A stretch of 64,000 bases of DNA from Dictyobacter arantiisoli (GTDB lineage: Bacteria; Chloroflexota; Ktedonobacteria; Ktedonobacterales; Ktedonobacteraceae): contig NZ_BIXY01000001.1 in NCBI RefSeq assembly GCF_008326305.1, positions 124,001-188,000 of the forward strand, read 5' to 3'. The translations under genes were made by a program, and so were the position numbers. A model generated the notes under the pieces. It was not told where the DNA came from and searched no databases. It was given only the letters and a program-made list of their open reading frames with translations. How positions within the stretch are numbered: position 1 is the stretch's first letter; the number at the start of each line of letters is the position of its first letter. Of the stretch, positions 42,718 through 51,396 are shown one piece after another.

Positions 42718-43788
42718 GTGGGTCAAATAGCTAATTTGTTCAATCTCATTTTGACTTTCCCCATTTTCAATTGTCTTATCATCCTTTATCACCTCTTTGG
42801 TGATTTTGGTCTTTCAATCCTTGTTTTGACACTGATCATCAAATTGATCCTTTTCCCTTTAACGCTGCAACAACTGAAATCTACCAAAGCGACTCAGGCG
42901 TTGCAACCACAAATGCAGGAAATCAAGAAAAAATACGCAAATGATCAACAGGCGCAGGCGGCAGCTCTGCAAACGCTTTATAAAGAATATGGTGTGAATC
43001 CACTGGCCGGGTGTTTGCCATTGTTAATTCAATTGCCAGTTCTCTATGGTCTCTACTTTGCACTTAGCACAGGTATTAAGACCGACAAATTGAGCGATCT
43101 GAACGCGCACCTTTATCCATTTGTTCCTCATTTCACGTATGTTCCTCATTTTAACCTCGACTGGTTTACCTGGCTCTCGTTCCTGAATCCAATTTTACAT
43201 GTCGATTGGACCTGGGCTTTGCCTTTGAATGCCGCCGATCCTTCGCACGTCTTACCAATCGTCGCCGGTCTGGCTACCTTTATCCAATTGCGTATGTCAC
43301 AGCCAAAACCGGTTTTGAAAGCAGATGGCACTCCGGCACCAGCCGATCCAACGCAACAGTCGATGAAGATGATGCAGTATATTATGCCTTTCTTCACCCT
43401 GTTTATTGCCTGGAACGTCGCTTCTGGCCTGGCTCTCTACTGGACCATTTCTTCTATCTTCCAGGCCGTGCAACAATACTTTGTGACTGGCTGGGGGGCG
43501 TTGTTGACCAAGCCCAACCTGAAGGATCTCACCGGCGGCAGTCCTGCTACTACGAGTAAGGGGAGCACAACGAGTACCGCTCGTCCAGCTGTCGTGGAGA
43601 GTACTCTGGCGAATAGCAAGAGCAGTAAAAATTCACAGCCCATATCGAATGCGCGCACAACACCAAAACCCGCAGGTACAGCTACCGGCACGAATGGAAC
43701 AAGCGGTGGATCTCAATATACACGGCGTCAACGCAATAATGGTAGCGCTTCAGCACGCCGACGTAATAATACCCAGAGAGCACGTTAA
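42718..43788 (+). CDS. yidC: YidC/Oxa1-family membrane protein insertase
   Basis: 356 residues. It is the short, Gram-positive-like form without the large periplasmic domain of proteobacterial YidC. About five transmembrane segments (roughly 10-30, 36-57, 92-115, 140-185 and 210-250) surround the cytoplasmic hairpin QMQEIKKKYANDQQ. The conserved groove arginine of the family appears to be Lys here (LIIKLILFPL). The last ~90 residues are a Ser/Thr/Asn/Arg-rich basic tail likely to contact ribosomes. The start is a GTG with AGGAG 7 bases upstream. Confidence 0.95.
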   Translation: MGQIANLFNLILTFPIFNCLIILYHLFGDFGLSILVLTLIIKLILFPLTLQQLKSTKATQALQPQMQEIKKKYANDQQAQAAALQTLYKEYGVNPLAGCLPLLIQLPVLYGLYFALSTGIKTDKLSDLNAHLYPFVPHFTYVPHFNLDWFTWLSFLNPILHVDWTWALPLNAADPSHVLPIVAGLATFIQLRMSQPKPVLKADGTPAPADPTQQSMKMMQYIMPFFTLFIAWNVASGLALYWTISSIFQAVQQYFVTGWGALLTKPNLKDLTGGSPATTSKGSTTSTARPAVVESTLANSKSSKNSQPISNARTTPKPAGTATGTNGTSGGSQYTRRQRNNGSASARRRNNTQRAR

Positions 43789-43878
43789 GTAACCATCCAG
43801 TATGCGCATTTCGCATCTATTGTGTCGGCCACAACAGATGCGTATCCATAGATAATTTTTACAGGGAGGCACAGAAAA

Positions 43879-44829
43879 GTGGAAAGCATAGAGGCTAGTG
43901 GCAAAAGTGTTGATGAGGCAATTGCGCAGGCGCTCAGCCGCCTGAATAAGCGCCGTGAAGAGGTGGAGGTCGCTGTTCTACAGGAGCCCAGTCGGAAAGC
44001 CTTTGGCCTGGGTAGTAAAGATGCCCGCGTGCGTGTGACAGTGCGCGCTGGCGTGACTGACTCCCGTGGAGCAGGTGCTATTATCACTCCTGAATTGGCT
44101 GACGCTATTCTGGGCTCAGGCGATATCGAAATTCCTCTACCCGATCAGGATGAGGATCTCTACACGGATGAAGAGATCAGCGAGGAAGAAGAGGAAGAGG
44201 AATATGAGGAAGAGGAATATGAAGAGGAGGAGGAGGAGGATTTAGAGGATGAAGATAATGAACCGATGCCCTTCATTGCCTCTTCTGAGCCGTCTTTGCA
44301 GCCGCTAATAGAGGCGGCAACCGTTGCTGCCGCCAGCGGTGAAATACAGGATGTTGAACATCCTTCGCGCGAGGATGTTGAGATTACCGTTGATGTGTTG
44401 CAGAATATCTTACGCTATATGAGTATTCACGCAACCATACAGGTGCGTACAACCAATCCTTTGACCCTGAATATTCGTGGGATTAATGAAAATCTGGGCC
44501 TCCTGATTGGCCGCCGTGGTGAGACATTGGCAGCCTTACAACTGCTGGTGAATCTGATTGTGAGCCATCGCACAAAACATCGCATGCGCATTATTGTGGA
44601 TGCTGAGAACTATCGCGAACGACGTGAGGAGAATCTGCGTTCGCTCGCTCAACGCGTGGCGCAACAGGTACGCAACTATCGACGCTCAATCGCGCTTGAG
44701 GCGATGCCACCACACGAGCGCCGCATCGTGCATATTGCCCTCGCTGAGAGCAAGGATATTAGTACCGAGAGTATCGGTGAAGGCGAAGAACGGCGCGTAG
44801 TTATTTCGCTCAAGCGCCCGGCTCGCTAA
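43879..44829 (+). CDS. jag: Jag/KhpB RNA-binding protein (Jag-N, KH, R3H) with acidic insert
   Basis: 316 residues. Jag-N domain at the start (SIEASGKSVDEAIAQALSRL), a strongly acidic Glu/Tyr insert around residues 95-130, a KH domain (LNIRGINENLGLLIGRRGET) and an R3H domain (MPPHERRIVHIAL). Jag/KhpB is a cytosolic RNA chaperone affecting cell elongation and division. The start is a GTG preceded by GGGAGG. The acidic insert is longer than usual. It ends the rpmH cluster and is followed by a large inverted repeat. Confidence 0.93.
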   Translation: MESIEASGKSVDEAIAQALSRLNKRREEVEVAVLQEPSRKAFGLGSKDARVRVTVRAGVTDSRGAGAIITPELADAILGSGDIEIPLPDQDEDLYTDEEISEEEEEEEYEEEEYEEEEEEDLEDEDNEPMPFIASSEPSLQPLIEAATVAAASGEIQDVEHPSREDVEITVDVLQNILRYMSIHATIQVRTTNPLTLNIRGINENLGLLIGRRGETLAALQLLVNLIVSHRTKHRMRIIVDAENYRERREENLRSLAQRVAQQVRNYRRSIALEAMPPHERRIVHIALAESKDISTESIGEGEERRVVISLKRPAR

Positions 44830-44869
44830 CTGCTCGCTCTCTTTGAAACGAGAGCCGAACACGTTGATA

Positions 44870-44969
44870 CCAGATAGAACAAACCCTTGCGTTTGTTGCC
44901 CGGATAGCGAAAGCGATCTATCAGCTTTATTGCTATCCGACAACAGCCGCAAGGGTTTGTTCTATCTGG
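44870..44969. repeat. 100-nt nested inverted repeat downstream of jag
   Basis: Outer arms 44870-44891 and 44948-44969 are perfect over 22 bp (CCAGATAGAACAAACCC begins the left arm). Inside, TGTTG pairs with CAACA and CGGATAGC (44901-44908) with GCTATCCG (44932-44939). It separates the rpmH cluster from the PfkB gene and may act as a terminator. Confidence 0.7.
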
Positions 44970-44997
44970 CAATCTTGCTCAAGCAAGCTGCTCTCTA

Positions 44998-45891
44998 ATG
45001 ACAGCGAGAAAGGATAAACTTGCTGTGATTCAACAACCTGAGTTTCTGACAGTGGGACATGTGGCACGGGACGTACAGGATGATGGTTCATTTACGCTGG
45101 GTGGTACAGTGACATTTGCGGCGCAGACGGCCTATCATTTGGGATTAACCGCCGCTATCGTGACATGCGCAGATCCAGAAGTGGCGCAATTACTGCCCGA
45201 AGCACTCCCTGGAATTGCCTTGCAGATCTCTCCTACCGAGCAGAGTACCACTTTCGCGAACCATTATCAGGATGGTTTTCGCACCCAATATCTCTATGCC
45301 CGCGCCCCTGATCTTTCTCTACAGGATATCCCCTCCACCTGGTGCGAGTGCGCACGCATTGTCCTCTTTGGCCCACTGGCTCAAGAACTATCCAGTGACA
45401 TGATCAAACAATTTGCGCGCCAGCCAGGGATGCTGCTGGCCGCGACCCCGCAAGGCTGGTTGCGCCAGTGGGATGCCACTGGCCGCGTGTCACCGGTACT
45501 CTGGCAGGATGCCGAACAACTATTGCCTGCTCTGGATGTCCTGATTTTAAGCCATGATGATCTGCTACCATTCGCAGACGGCAATCGCGCCGCCGCTGAT
45601 AAGTTATTAGTGGATTGGAGCCTGCTGGTACCACTCCTGGTGGCAACCGATGGTCGGCATGGTGCAACCCTGTTCCAACATGGTCAGATGCGCCATTTTT
45701 CCGCCTATCCTGCTCAAGAGGTCGATCCAACCGGTGCCGGGGACGTCTTTGCCGCTGCCTTCTTAACGCATTTGGATCGTCATCACGATCCCGCGCAGGC
45801 GGTTGATTTCGCTAACTATGTAGCCGCCCTATCAATCGAGAAACCCGGCATCCTGGGTATTCCACATCGAAGCCAGCTCAAAGATTTTTAA
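44998..45891 (+). CDS. PfkB-family carbohydrate/nucleoside kinase
   Basis: A 297-residue kinase of the ribokinase fold. The C-terminal PfkB signature VDPTGAGDVFAAAF supplies the catalytic Asp and anion hole, LLVATDGRHGATLF precedes it as in the family, and the N-terminal LTVGHVARDV with FTLGGTVTFAA is the substrate-binding start. The substrate cannot be told from sequence; inositol or nucleoside kinases are possible. The last base of the stop codon is also the first base of a THP element. A 100-nt inverted repeat precedes the gene. Confidence 0.85.
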   Translation: MTARKDKLAVIQQPEFLTVGHVARDVQDDGSFTLGGTVTFAAQTAYHLGLTAAIVTCADPEVAQLLPEALPGIALQISPTEQSTTFANHYQDGFRTQYLYARAPDLSLQDIPSTWCECARIVLFGPLAQELSSDMIKQFARQPGMLLAATPQGWLRQWDATGRVSPVLWQDAEQLLPALDVLILSHDDLLPFADGNRAAADKLLVDWSLLVPLLVATDGRHGATLFQHGQMRHFSAYPAQEVDPTGAGDVFAAAFLTHLDRHHDPAQAVDFANYVAALSIEKPGILGIPHRSQLKDF

Positions 45892-46069
45892 CAAAGTGTT
45901 TGATTCCCACTCCCAGCGGGATCTTGCTGCTCACCTGCTGGCAGGCGCATGCGCGCCTGCACCCTTTTTATTGTGTGGTGCAGAAAAGGTGATATGCACC
46001 TTTTCTGCACCACACAATAAAAACAGTTTTGAGCACCGCAGGTGCGAAAACTCATGCACCAGGATGGCG
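45891..46069. repeat. THP element missing its right closing arm
   Basis: Begins with ACAAAGTGTTTGATTCCCA, identical over 19 bases to the end of the copy at 56660. The flanks are nearly identical to that copy in reverse orientation, but the central hairpin (45965-46023, 59 nt, one A-G mismatch next to the loop) differs at several compensated positions. The right closing arm is replaced by an unrelated hairpin at 46070-46138. Confidence 0.8.
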
Positions 46070-46138
46070 AAGACCATGGCGAGTCCAACTTTGGGCGACA
46101 AATTCTTTGTTGCCCAAAGTTGGACTCGCCATGGTCTT
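46070..46138. repeat. 27-bp-arm palindrome fused to the THP element
   Basis: Arms 46070-46096 and 46112-46138 are perfect reverse complements (the left begins AAGACCATGGCGAGTCC), with a 15-nt loop containing an inner ACAAA/TTTGT. It lies 93 bases before the protease ATG. Confidence 0.8.
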
Positions 46139-46231
46139 TGTGATCTTCTGCTGTTTTTCCTACAATTATACTATATATAATTACTATACGCTTATCATTC
46201 GTAATTGTACAAAACAAAAGGAAATGCTTTG

Positions 46232-47635
46232 ATGCTGGAATACGCTCTTTCCCGTCACCTCGTCATAAGTGCCGTTATCTGCCTGATGCTGTTTAGTGGC
46301 TTGACAACGTTGCTCTCTCTCTGCGTTGAGGAAACCACTATCCATACGCATATGCGCCCAGAGAGCGTCAGGATTGCGCCTCAATATAGCTATATCGGGC
46401 AGCTTCATGATCAAAAGTACAAATGCCAATCCAATACCTCACCCCATAAATGTTATGGTGTACAACAGATCTATACAGCGTATAGTATTGCTCCCCTGTT
46501 ACAACAGGGCATTACTGGCAAAGGGCGCACTATTGTCATCCTAGACGCCTATCAAGCTCCTGATTTAGCAAAGGATATGGCGGCCTTCAATCAACGCTTT
46601 GCCGTACAGTCCGCGCCTCTCACGGTTATCGCCCCCTACGGTGTCCCCACATGGAATGCCAGGAGTCCAACCCAGATCAACTGGTCCGGTGAAATCACAT
46701 TGGACGTTGAGTGGGCGCATGCGATTGCTCCCGGAGCGCGAATTGTACTGGTTGAGGCCAAAAGCGACGACGATAGCGATCTCGTGCATGTTCTCAACTA
46801 TGCCATCGACCATAATCTGGGTGATGTCATTTCTATGAGCTTTGGCGAAGAGGAAAACTGCCCCACATCCCAATGGAAAGAAGCCTGGCACAAAGCCTTT
46901 TATGCCGCCAGCCGCAAAGAAATAACCTTGCTGGCCTCGGCTGGCGATACAGGAACGGCTCAACAGACCTGTGATGGGAATGCCTGGCTCAAAGGAGTAT
47001 CCATTCCCGCCGCCGATCCATTAGTCACAGGCATAGGCGGCACCACACTCGATGCAGATGCCATTACAGGACAATACCATAATGAAGTAACCTGGAGTGA
47101 GCCCACCAAAAATGAAGCAACTGGTGGCGGTTTCAGTAAGCTGATCAGTATGCCATTCTATCAACAACTTATATCTGATAGCAAGCATGGACGCGCCCTA
47201 CCCGATGTTGCCTATGATGCTTCTCCACTCCACGGCGTCATCAGTGTCTGGTCGGAAGGCAAAAAAGGGCCGGGCGGCATCTATGAATTTGGAGGAACCA
47301 GTGCTGGCGCACCACAATGGGCAGGACTGATTGCGCTCGCCGATCAATATGGCAACCGACGCATCGGCTTTATCAACTCCGCCCTCTATGTCATCGGGCA
47401 GTCCAGCACGCTTTACGCAGCCGCTTTTCACGATATCGTCAGTGGTTCCAATACTTTACCCTTAATGAATAACCATCATCTCATCACAGTCTTCCAGGGA
47501 AATACAGCCGGTCCAGGCTGGGATGCCACCACAGGCTGGGGTTCACCTATTGCCGCACAACTGATCCCCATGCTCTCCTATCTCACTCTGGCCCATAACG
47601 GCGCATACGCCGACCTGCAAGACAGCATACACTGA
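46232..47635 (+). CDS. Secreted S53 (sedolisin/kumamolisin-type) serine peptidase without prodomain
   Basis: 467 residues. A signal peptide or anchor spans about 8-30 (LVISAVICLMLFSGLTTLL). The acid-active Ser-Glu-Asp set is visible: Glu154 and Asp158 in SGEITLDVEW, oxyanion Asp239 in SAGDTG, and Ser357 in GGTSAGAPQW. The calcium site is suggested by FHDIVSGSN and GPGWDATTGWGSP. The mature domain begins within ~50 residues of the N-terminus, leaving no room for the ~180-residue propeptide usual in sedolisins. ATG 46232 has AAAGGA 9 bases upstream. It probably degrades proteins outside the cell at low pH. Confidence 0.92.
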   Translation: MLEYALSRHLVISAVICLMLFSGLTTLLSLCVEETTIHTHMRPESVRIAPQYSYIGQLHDQKYKCQSNTSPHKCYGVQQIYTAYSIAPLLQQGITGKGRTIVILDAYQAPDLAKDMAAFNQRFAVQSAPLTVIAPYGVPTWNARSPTQINWSGEITLDVEWAHAIAPGARIVLVEAKSDDDSDLVHVLNYAIDHNLGDVISMSFGEEENCPTSQWKEAWHKAFYAASRKEITLLASAGDTGTAQQTCDGNAWLKGVSIPAADPLVTGIGGTTLDADAITGQYHNEVTWSEPTKNEATGGGFSKLISMPFYQQLISDSKHGRALPDVAYDASPLHGVISVWSEGKKGPGGIYEFGGTSAGAPQWAGLIALADQYGNRRIGFINSALYVIGQSSTLYAAAFHDIVSGSNTLPLMNNHHLITVFQGNTAGPGWDATTGWGSPIAAQLIPMLSYLTLAHNGAYADLQDSIH

Positions 47636-47682
47636 TCCTGGATGTATTAATTGTATATTTTTGATATAGATATCGAAAAACG

Positions 47683-47725
47683 TAGGCATCGACCTGCACT
47701 GCGCTCCATGCGATGCCTAATTTTT
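47683..47725 (+). terminator. Rho-independent terminator after the S53 peptidase
   Basis: TAGGCATCG (47683-47691) and CGATGCCTA (47711-47719) pair perfectly and are followed by ATTTTT. Confidence 0.7.
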
Positions 47726-47777
47726 CCTGCATCTTATCAGTTTTCGTGGATTGCTCGTCTTTAAAACTGAAAATTTA

Positions 47778-49302
47778 GTAACTACTTAGGTCTTGTAGAG
47801 GTAGGCTAGACAAAGCTGGTAAACTAAAAGTATGACAGAAGAAGAGGTAAGAAAACAGGGAGAAGAGCTCAGAGACCTCAAGGAGCAACTGGCAAAAAAA
47901 GATCAGCGAATTGAGGAACTCGAAGCCTATTTGATGCGGGCGTTACTCCGTATTGAAGAGCTCGAAAGACGGCTGGGGAAAGATAGCCATAATAGTAGCA
48001 AACCTCCATCCAGTGATGGCTTGGGGCGTAAACCTGGCAAAGCAAGGAAAAAGAGTGAAAAACGTTCGGGTGGGCAAAAAGGACATCAGGGAACCTCACT
48101 CTTGCAGGTTCGCACTCCAGATGAAATACGTTCTCATCGCCCCACCCATTGTGAAGTCTGCCAGTTTGATTTGCAGCAGGAAGTCGGTCGTGTGAAAGAG
48201 CGGCGCCAGATACATGATATCCCAGAGATCCGCCTCCACGTGAGAGAACATCACGTGGAAGAAATCTGTTGTCCCGCCTGCCAGCATCTCACGCGAGCAC
48301 GTTTTCCGGCGGGGGTAGATGCTCCAGCGCAATACGGTCCCAATGTGCAAGCGTTGGCGGTGTATCTGTCGCAATTTCAGCTGCTCCCCATGGCACGGAC
48401 CTGTGAGGTGCTCGAAGATCTCTGCCAGTGCCATCTTTCAGAAGCGAGCTTGGTGAATTGGATTGGAGAAGCTGCCACCCACTTAGAGCCAACCATTCAA
48501 CGTCTCAAAGCCTTGTTCATCAGTGGCAAGTTCCAGCATGCCGATGAAACGGGAATACGTGTTAAGGGTCTTTTGCATTGGGTGCATGTGAATGCAACCC
48601 AGTGGCTAACCCTCTATAGCTGGCATCGGAAACGAGGGCACGAGGCATTGGAAAGTATTGGGATCTGGCCGCAGTTTCAAGGTCGAGCGATGCATGATCG
48701 TTGGTCCAGTTACGATCGCTATTCATGCACTCATAGCCTCTGTGGAGCCCATCTCCTTCGAGATTGCTTGTATGTGGCAGAGCAAGAAAAGCAGCCATGG
48801 GCACAAAGCATGTTCGACCTCCTGCTTGCCATGAACAAGGCGGCGGAGTACTGGCGTACCCAAGGAGCTAAAGCCATCCCAAAGGCGGAACGAGATGACT
48901 GGATCGCTCGCTATTTTGCAACGCTTGCTTCTGGATTGAGCAGATATACGGCACAGGCACCTCCTATCGACGACCGGATACCAAAGAAGGTTGGTCGCAA
49001 GAAACAAGACGCCTCCAAAAATCTGCTTGATGCCCTTTTATACCGAGCAGAAAATATCCTGTATTTCTTGGACGACCTTTCCGTGCCCTTTACGAACAAC
49101 CAGGCAGAGAGAGATCTTCGGATGATCAAAGTGCAGCAAAAGATTTCTGGGACCTTCCGCAGTCCTGAAGGTGCGACCGCCTTTTGCATCATCCGAAGTT
49201 ACCTTGCAACGATGCGTAAACAAGGTCGTTCCATGATGGAAGCCATGGCTGCAGTTTTTACTGGTACGCCTTTCCCCGTCGCATGGGCACCTGAGTAGTT
49301 AC
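47778..49302 (+). mobile_element. Complete IS66-family insertion sequence (1525 bp)
   Basis: The ends GTAACTACTTAGGT and, reverse-complemented, GTAACTACTCAGGT are imperfect inverted repeats. AAAATTTA is duplicated at 47770-47777 and 49303-49310, the 8-bp target duplication typical of IS66. It encodes a single transposase and no TnpA/TnpB accessory genes, as in the ISBst12-like subgroup. The intact duplication means the insertion is recent. Confidence 0.93.
47832..49298 (+). CDS. IS66-family transposase (TnpC)
   Basis: 488 residues. A coiled-coil/leucine-rich N-terminus (LKEQLAKKDQRIEELEAYL) precedes the IS66 motif DSHNSSKPPSSDG, a basic KSEKRSGGQKGHQG segment, a zinc-finger region (CEVCQFDL and CCPACQ), and the DDE domain (HADETGIRVKG, MHDRWSSYDRY, CGAHLLRDC, and FTNNQAERDLRMIKVQQKIS with the final Glu). 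No frameshift or stop is present, so it looks active. The stop codon lies within the right terminal repeat. Confidence 0.95.
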   Translation: MTEEEVRKQGEELRDLKEQLAKKDQRIEELEAYLMRALLRIEELERRLGKDSHNSSKPPSSDGLGRKPGKARKKSEKRSGGQKGHQGTSLLQVRTPDEIRSHRPTHCEVCQFDLQQEVGRVKERRQIHDIPEIRLHVREHHVEEICCPACQHLTRARFPAGVDAPAQYGPNVQALAVYLSQFQLLPMARTCEVLEDLCQCHLSEASLVNWIGEAATHLEPTIQRLKALFISGKFQHADETGIRVKGLLHWVHVNATQWLTLYSWHRKRGHEALESIGIWPQFQGRAMHDRWSSYDRYSCTHSLCGAHLLRDCLYVAEQEKQPWAQSMFDLLLAMNKAAEYWRTQGAKAIPKAERDDWIARYFATLASGLSRYTAQAPPIDDRIPKKVGRKKQDASKNLLDALLYRAENILYFLDDLSVPFTNNQAERDLRMIKVQQKISGTFRSPEGATAFCIIRSYLATMRKQGRSMMEAMAAVFTGTPFPVAWAPE

Positions 49303-49436
49303 AAAATTTATTGTGATCGCCAGAAAAATCTGATATAGTGAACGGGTACAATTTTATTTCCTACTTCCGTTCGCTGCGCCGTTTGTGGTGAGGCTGAAGT
49401 AGTTCCGTCTGTTGAAGCGCACTGGAGCATTTGTTA

Positions 49437-50564
49437 ATGACCGAGATGACTACACACGACAGTGCCAACTCACAACTCAAACGTACTCCTCTCTATGAGA
49501 AGCATCGTGCCCTGGGAGCGCGTCTGGTTGAGTTTGGTGGTTGGGAGATGCCGGTACAATACAGTGGTATTTTAGATGAACATCAGGCAGTTCGTACCCG
49601 CGCGGGCCTCTTCGATGTTTGTCACATGGGCGAGTTTAAGGTTGAGGGAGAGGATGCTCTGGCGTTTCTCCAATATCTTGTGCCCAATGATGTTTCCCGT
49701 CTGGCTATCCATCAAGCACTCTATACACAGTTCTGTCTTCCCAATGGAAATGTAATCGATGATTTGCTGATCTATTATCTGGCAGAGAATCATTATATGC
49801 TGGTCGTAAATGCAGCCAACATTGAGAAAGACTTTGCCTGGGTGGAGGGTCAAGCGCAGCAATTCCAGCGCGTTTCAATCTCCAATCAATCAGACACCAC
49901 GGCCCTGATTGCCTTGCAGGGTCCGCAGGCACAGGCTATTTTGCAACCGCTCACAGAGACAGACCTGGCTGGTATACGCTATTACCATTTTGCCTCCGGA
50001 CAGGTGGGTGAAATCCATTGTCTTATTTCGCGCACAGGCTATACTGGCGAGGATGGTCTGGAGTTGTATTGTGCCTCGGTCGATGCGCCCGCCTTGTGGG
50101 ATGCACTCCTGACGGCTGGTAAACCATTGGGATTGCTCCCTGCTGGCCTGGGTGCCCGTGATACCTTGCGTCTGGAGGCTGGTCTCTGTCTGTATGGTCA
50201 TGAATTGGACGAGCAGACTAATCCATTGGAGGCCCGTCTGGGATGGACAGTGAAACTGGCAAAGAGTCCCTTCATTGGAAGTGAAACCTTGCAGAAAGTC
50301 AAAGCTGAAGGCCCACAGCGTCAATTGATTGGTATCCAATTGCTCGAACGCGGTGTGCCGCGTGGTGGATATGCCCTTTACGCAGGTGAGCAGCAGATCG
50401 GAAGCTTAACCAGTGGTGCACCTGGCCCAACGGTGCAAAAGAGCATTGGCATGGGCTATGTCGAAACACCGTATGCACAGGTTGGCAACCAGATCTCTGT
50501 AGATATCCGTGGCAAGCGTGTACCTGCTCAGATTGTGGCCTTGCCCTTTTATAAGCGACAATAA
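49437..50564 (+). CDS. gcvT: Glycine cleavage system T protein (aminomethyltransferase)
   Basis: 375 residues. The T protein takes the methylamine group from H protein and gives ammonia and methylene-tetrahydrofolate. Typical segments are LVEFGGWEMPVQYSGI, LFDVCHMGEF, the catalytic-Asp region NDVSRLAIHQALYTQF, RTGYTGEDGLELY, and LGARDTLRLEAGLCLYGHEL. ATG 49437 has GGAG 9 bases upstream; an in-frame TTG two codons earlier is too close to it. It heads the block gcvT-gcvH-gcvPA-gcvPB. The IS66 element ends 134 bases before it. Confidence 0.96.
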   Translation: MTEMTTHDSANSQLKRTPLYEKHRALGARLVEFGGWEMPVQYSGILDEHQAVRTRAGLFDVCHMGEFKVEGEDALAFLQYLVPNDVSRLAIHQALYTQFCLPNGNVIDDLLIYYLAENHYMLVVNAANIEKDFAWVEGQAQQFQRVSISNQSDTTALIALQGPQAQAILQPLTETDLAGIRYYHFASGQVGEIHCLISRTGYTGEDGLELYCASVDAPALWDALLTAGKPLGLLPAGLGARDTLRLEAGLCLYGHELDEQTNPLEARLGWTVKLAKSPFIGSETLQKVKAEGPQRQLIGIQLLERGVPRGGYALYAGEQQIGSLTSGAPGPTVQKSIGMGYVETPYAQVGNQISVDIRGKRVPAQIVALPFYKRQ

Positions 50565-50621
50565 GAAGTACATCCACGACAATAAAACAACAACCGTCCT
50601 GATGAAGGGAGATAGAGAACA

Positions 50622-51017
50622 ATGGCTAGCCTGAATCATCCTGGCAACCTCAAATATAGTAAAACCGACGAATGGGTACGTGTAGAGGGCGACGAAGCAA
50701 TCATTGGCATCACCGATTACGCCCAGGATCAACTCGGAGATATCGTCTATGTCGAATTACCCTGGGAAAGCGGTCAAGAGATCGCCTTCGAAGAAAAGTT
50801 CGGCGACATCGAATCGGTCAAAGCCACCTCTGAACTGGTTTCACCGCTATCCGGTAATGTAGTCAGCGCCAACGAAGACCTCAAAGAAAATCCGGAATAC
50901 ATCAACGATTATCCCTATGACAAAGGCTGGATGTTACGCATCAAATTTTCCGACGCCTCCCAATTGGATGCATTGCTGGACGTCGATCAATACCTGGAAT
51001 ACGTACAAGGTCGCTAA
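50622..51017 (+). CDS. gcvH: Glycine cleavage system H protein
   Basis: 131 residues. The lipoyl carrier protein shuttles intermediates between P, T and L proteins. The lipoylated lysine is in FGDIESVKATSEL, followed by the conserved LVSPLSGNVVSANEDLKENP, and the N-terminal YSKTDEWVRVEG is typical. It starts 57 bases after gcvT with a GGGAG-type site. Immediately after its stop come a 25-bp tandem array and palindromes, which separate it from gcvPA by 809 bases. Confidence 0.97.
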   Translation: MASLNHPGNLKYSKTDEWVRVEGDEAIIGITDYAQDQLGDIVYVELPWESGQEIAFEEKFGDIESVKATSELVSPLSGNVVSANEDLKENPEYINDYPYDKGWMLRIKFSDASQLDALLDVDQYLEYVQGR

Positions 51018-51055
51018 ACATTTTTAACACATACAGCCACTAAAAAGCTTTAGCA

Positions 51056-51253
51056 AACACGGCCGCCAATCTTTTTAACAAACATGGCCGCCAATCTTTT
51101 TAACAAACACGGCCGCCAATCTTTTTAACAAACATGGCCGCCAATCTTTTTAACAAACATGGCCGCCAATCTTTTTAACAAACATGGCCGCCAATCTTTT
51201 TAACAAACATGGCCGCCAATCTTTTTAACAAACATGGCCGCCAATCTTTTTAA
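51056..51253 (+). repeat. 25-bp direct tandem repeat, about 8 units
   Basis: The unit GGCCGCCAATCTTTTTAACA plus AACAY starts at 51061, 51086, 51111, 51136, 51161, 51186, 51211 and 51236. The last unit is truncated where it enters a palindrome. Units are almost identical, varying only at the final T/C. There are no spacers, so this is a minisatellite and not a CRISPR. Confidence 0.95.
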
Positions 51254-51309
51254 TTATATGTTGTGCATAAAACGTTCAAAGAACGTTTTATGCACAACAT
51301 ATAATTAAA
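51249..51309. repeat. Palindrome related to THP cores, 29-bp arms
   Basis: Perfect arms 51249-51277 and 51281-51309 with loop AAA, the same 3-nt-loop architecture as THP cores (TTTAATTATATGTTGTGC begins the left arm). Its flanks differ from THP: on the left the tandem array, on the right a TCGCCCGC/GCGGGCGA hairpin (51313-51331). Confidence 0.85.
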
Positions 51310-51349
51310 TTCTCGCCCGCATAGCGGGCGAACCCTCATACAGGCACCG

Positions 51350-51396
51350 CCAAAGAGAAGTAATATGGGCAGTTTGTCCATATTACTTCTCTTTGG
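51350..51396. repeat. 19-bp-arm inverted repeat
   Basis: Arms 51350-51368 (CCAAAGAGAAGTAATATGG) and 51378-51396 are perfectly complementary with a 9-nt loop. It is the third consecutive hairpin in this gap. Confidence 0.8.

Noticed and set aside
49311-49436. Glycine riboswitch before gcvT
   Set aside because: The characteristic conserved GGAGAG and GCACCGAAGG-type blocks were not found in the space left after the IS66 insertion.
51061-51253. CRISPR array
   Set aside because: The 25-bp units are directly adjacent with no unique spacers, and there are no cas genes in the window, so it is a tandem repeat.
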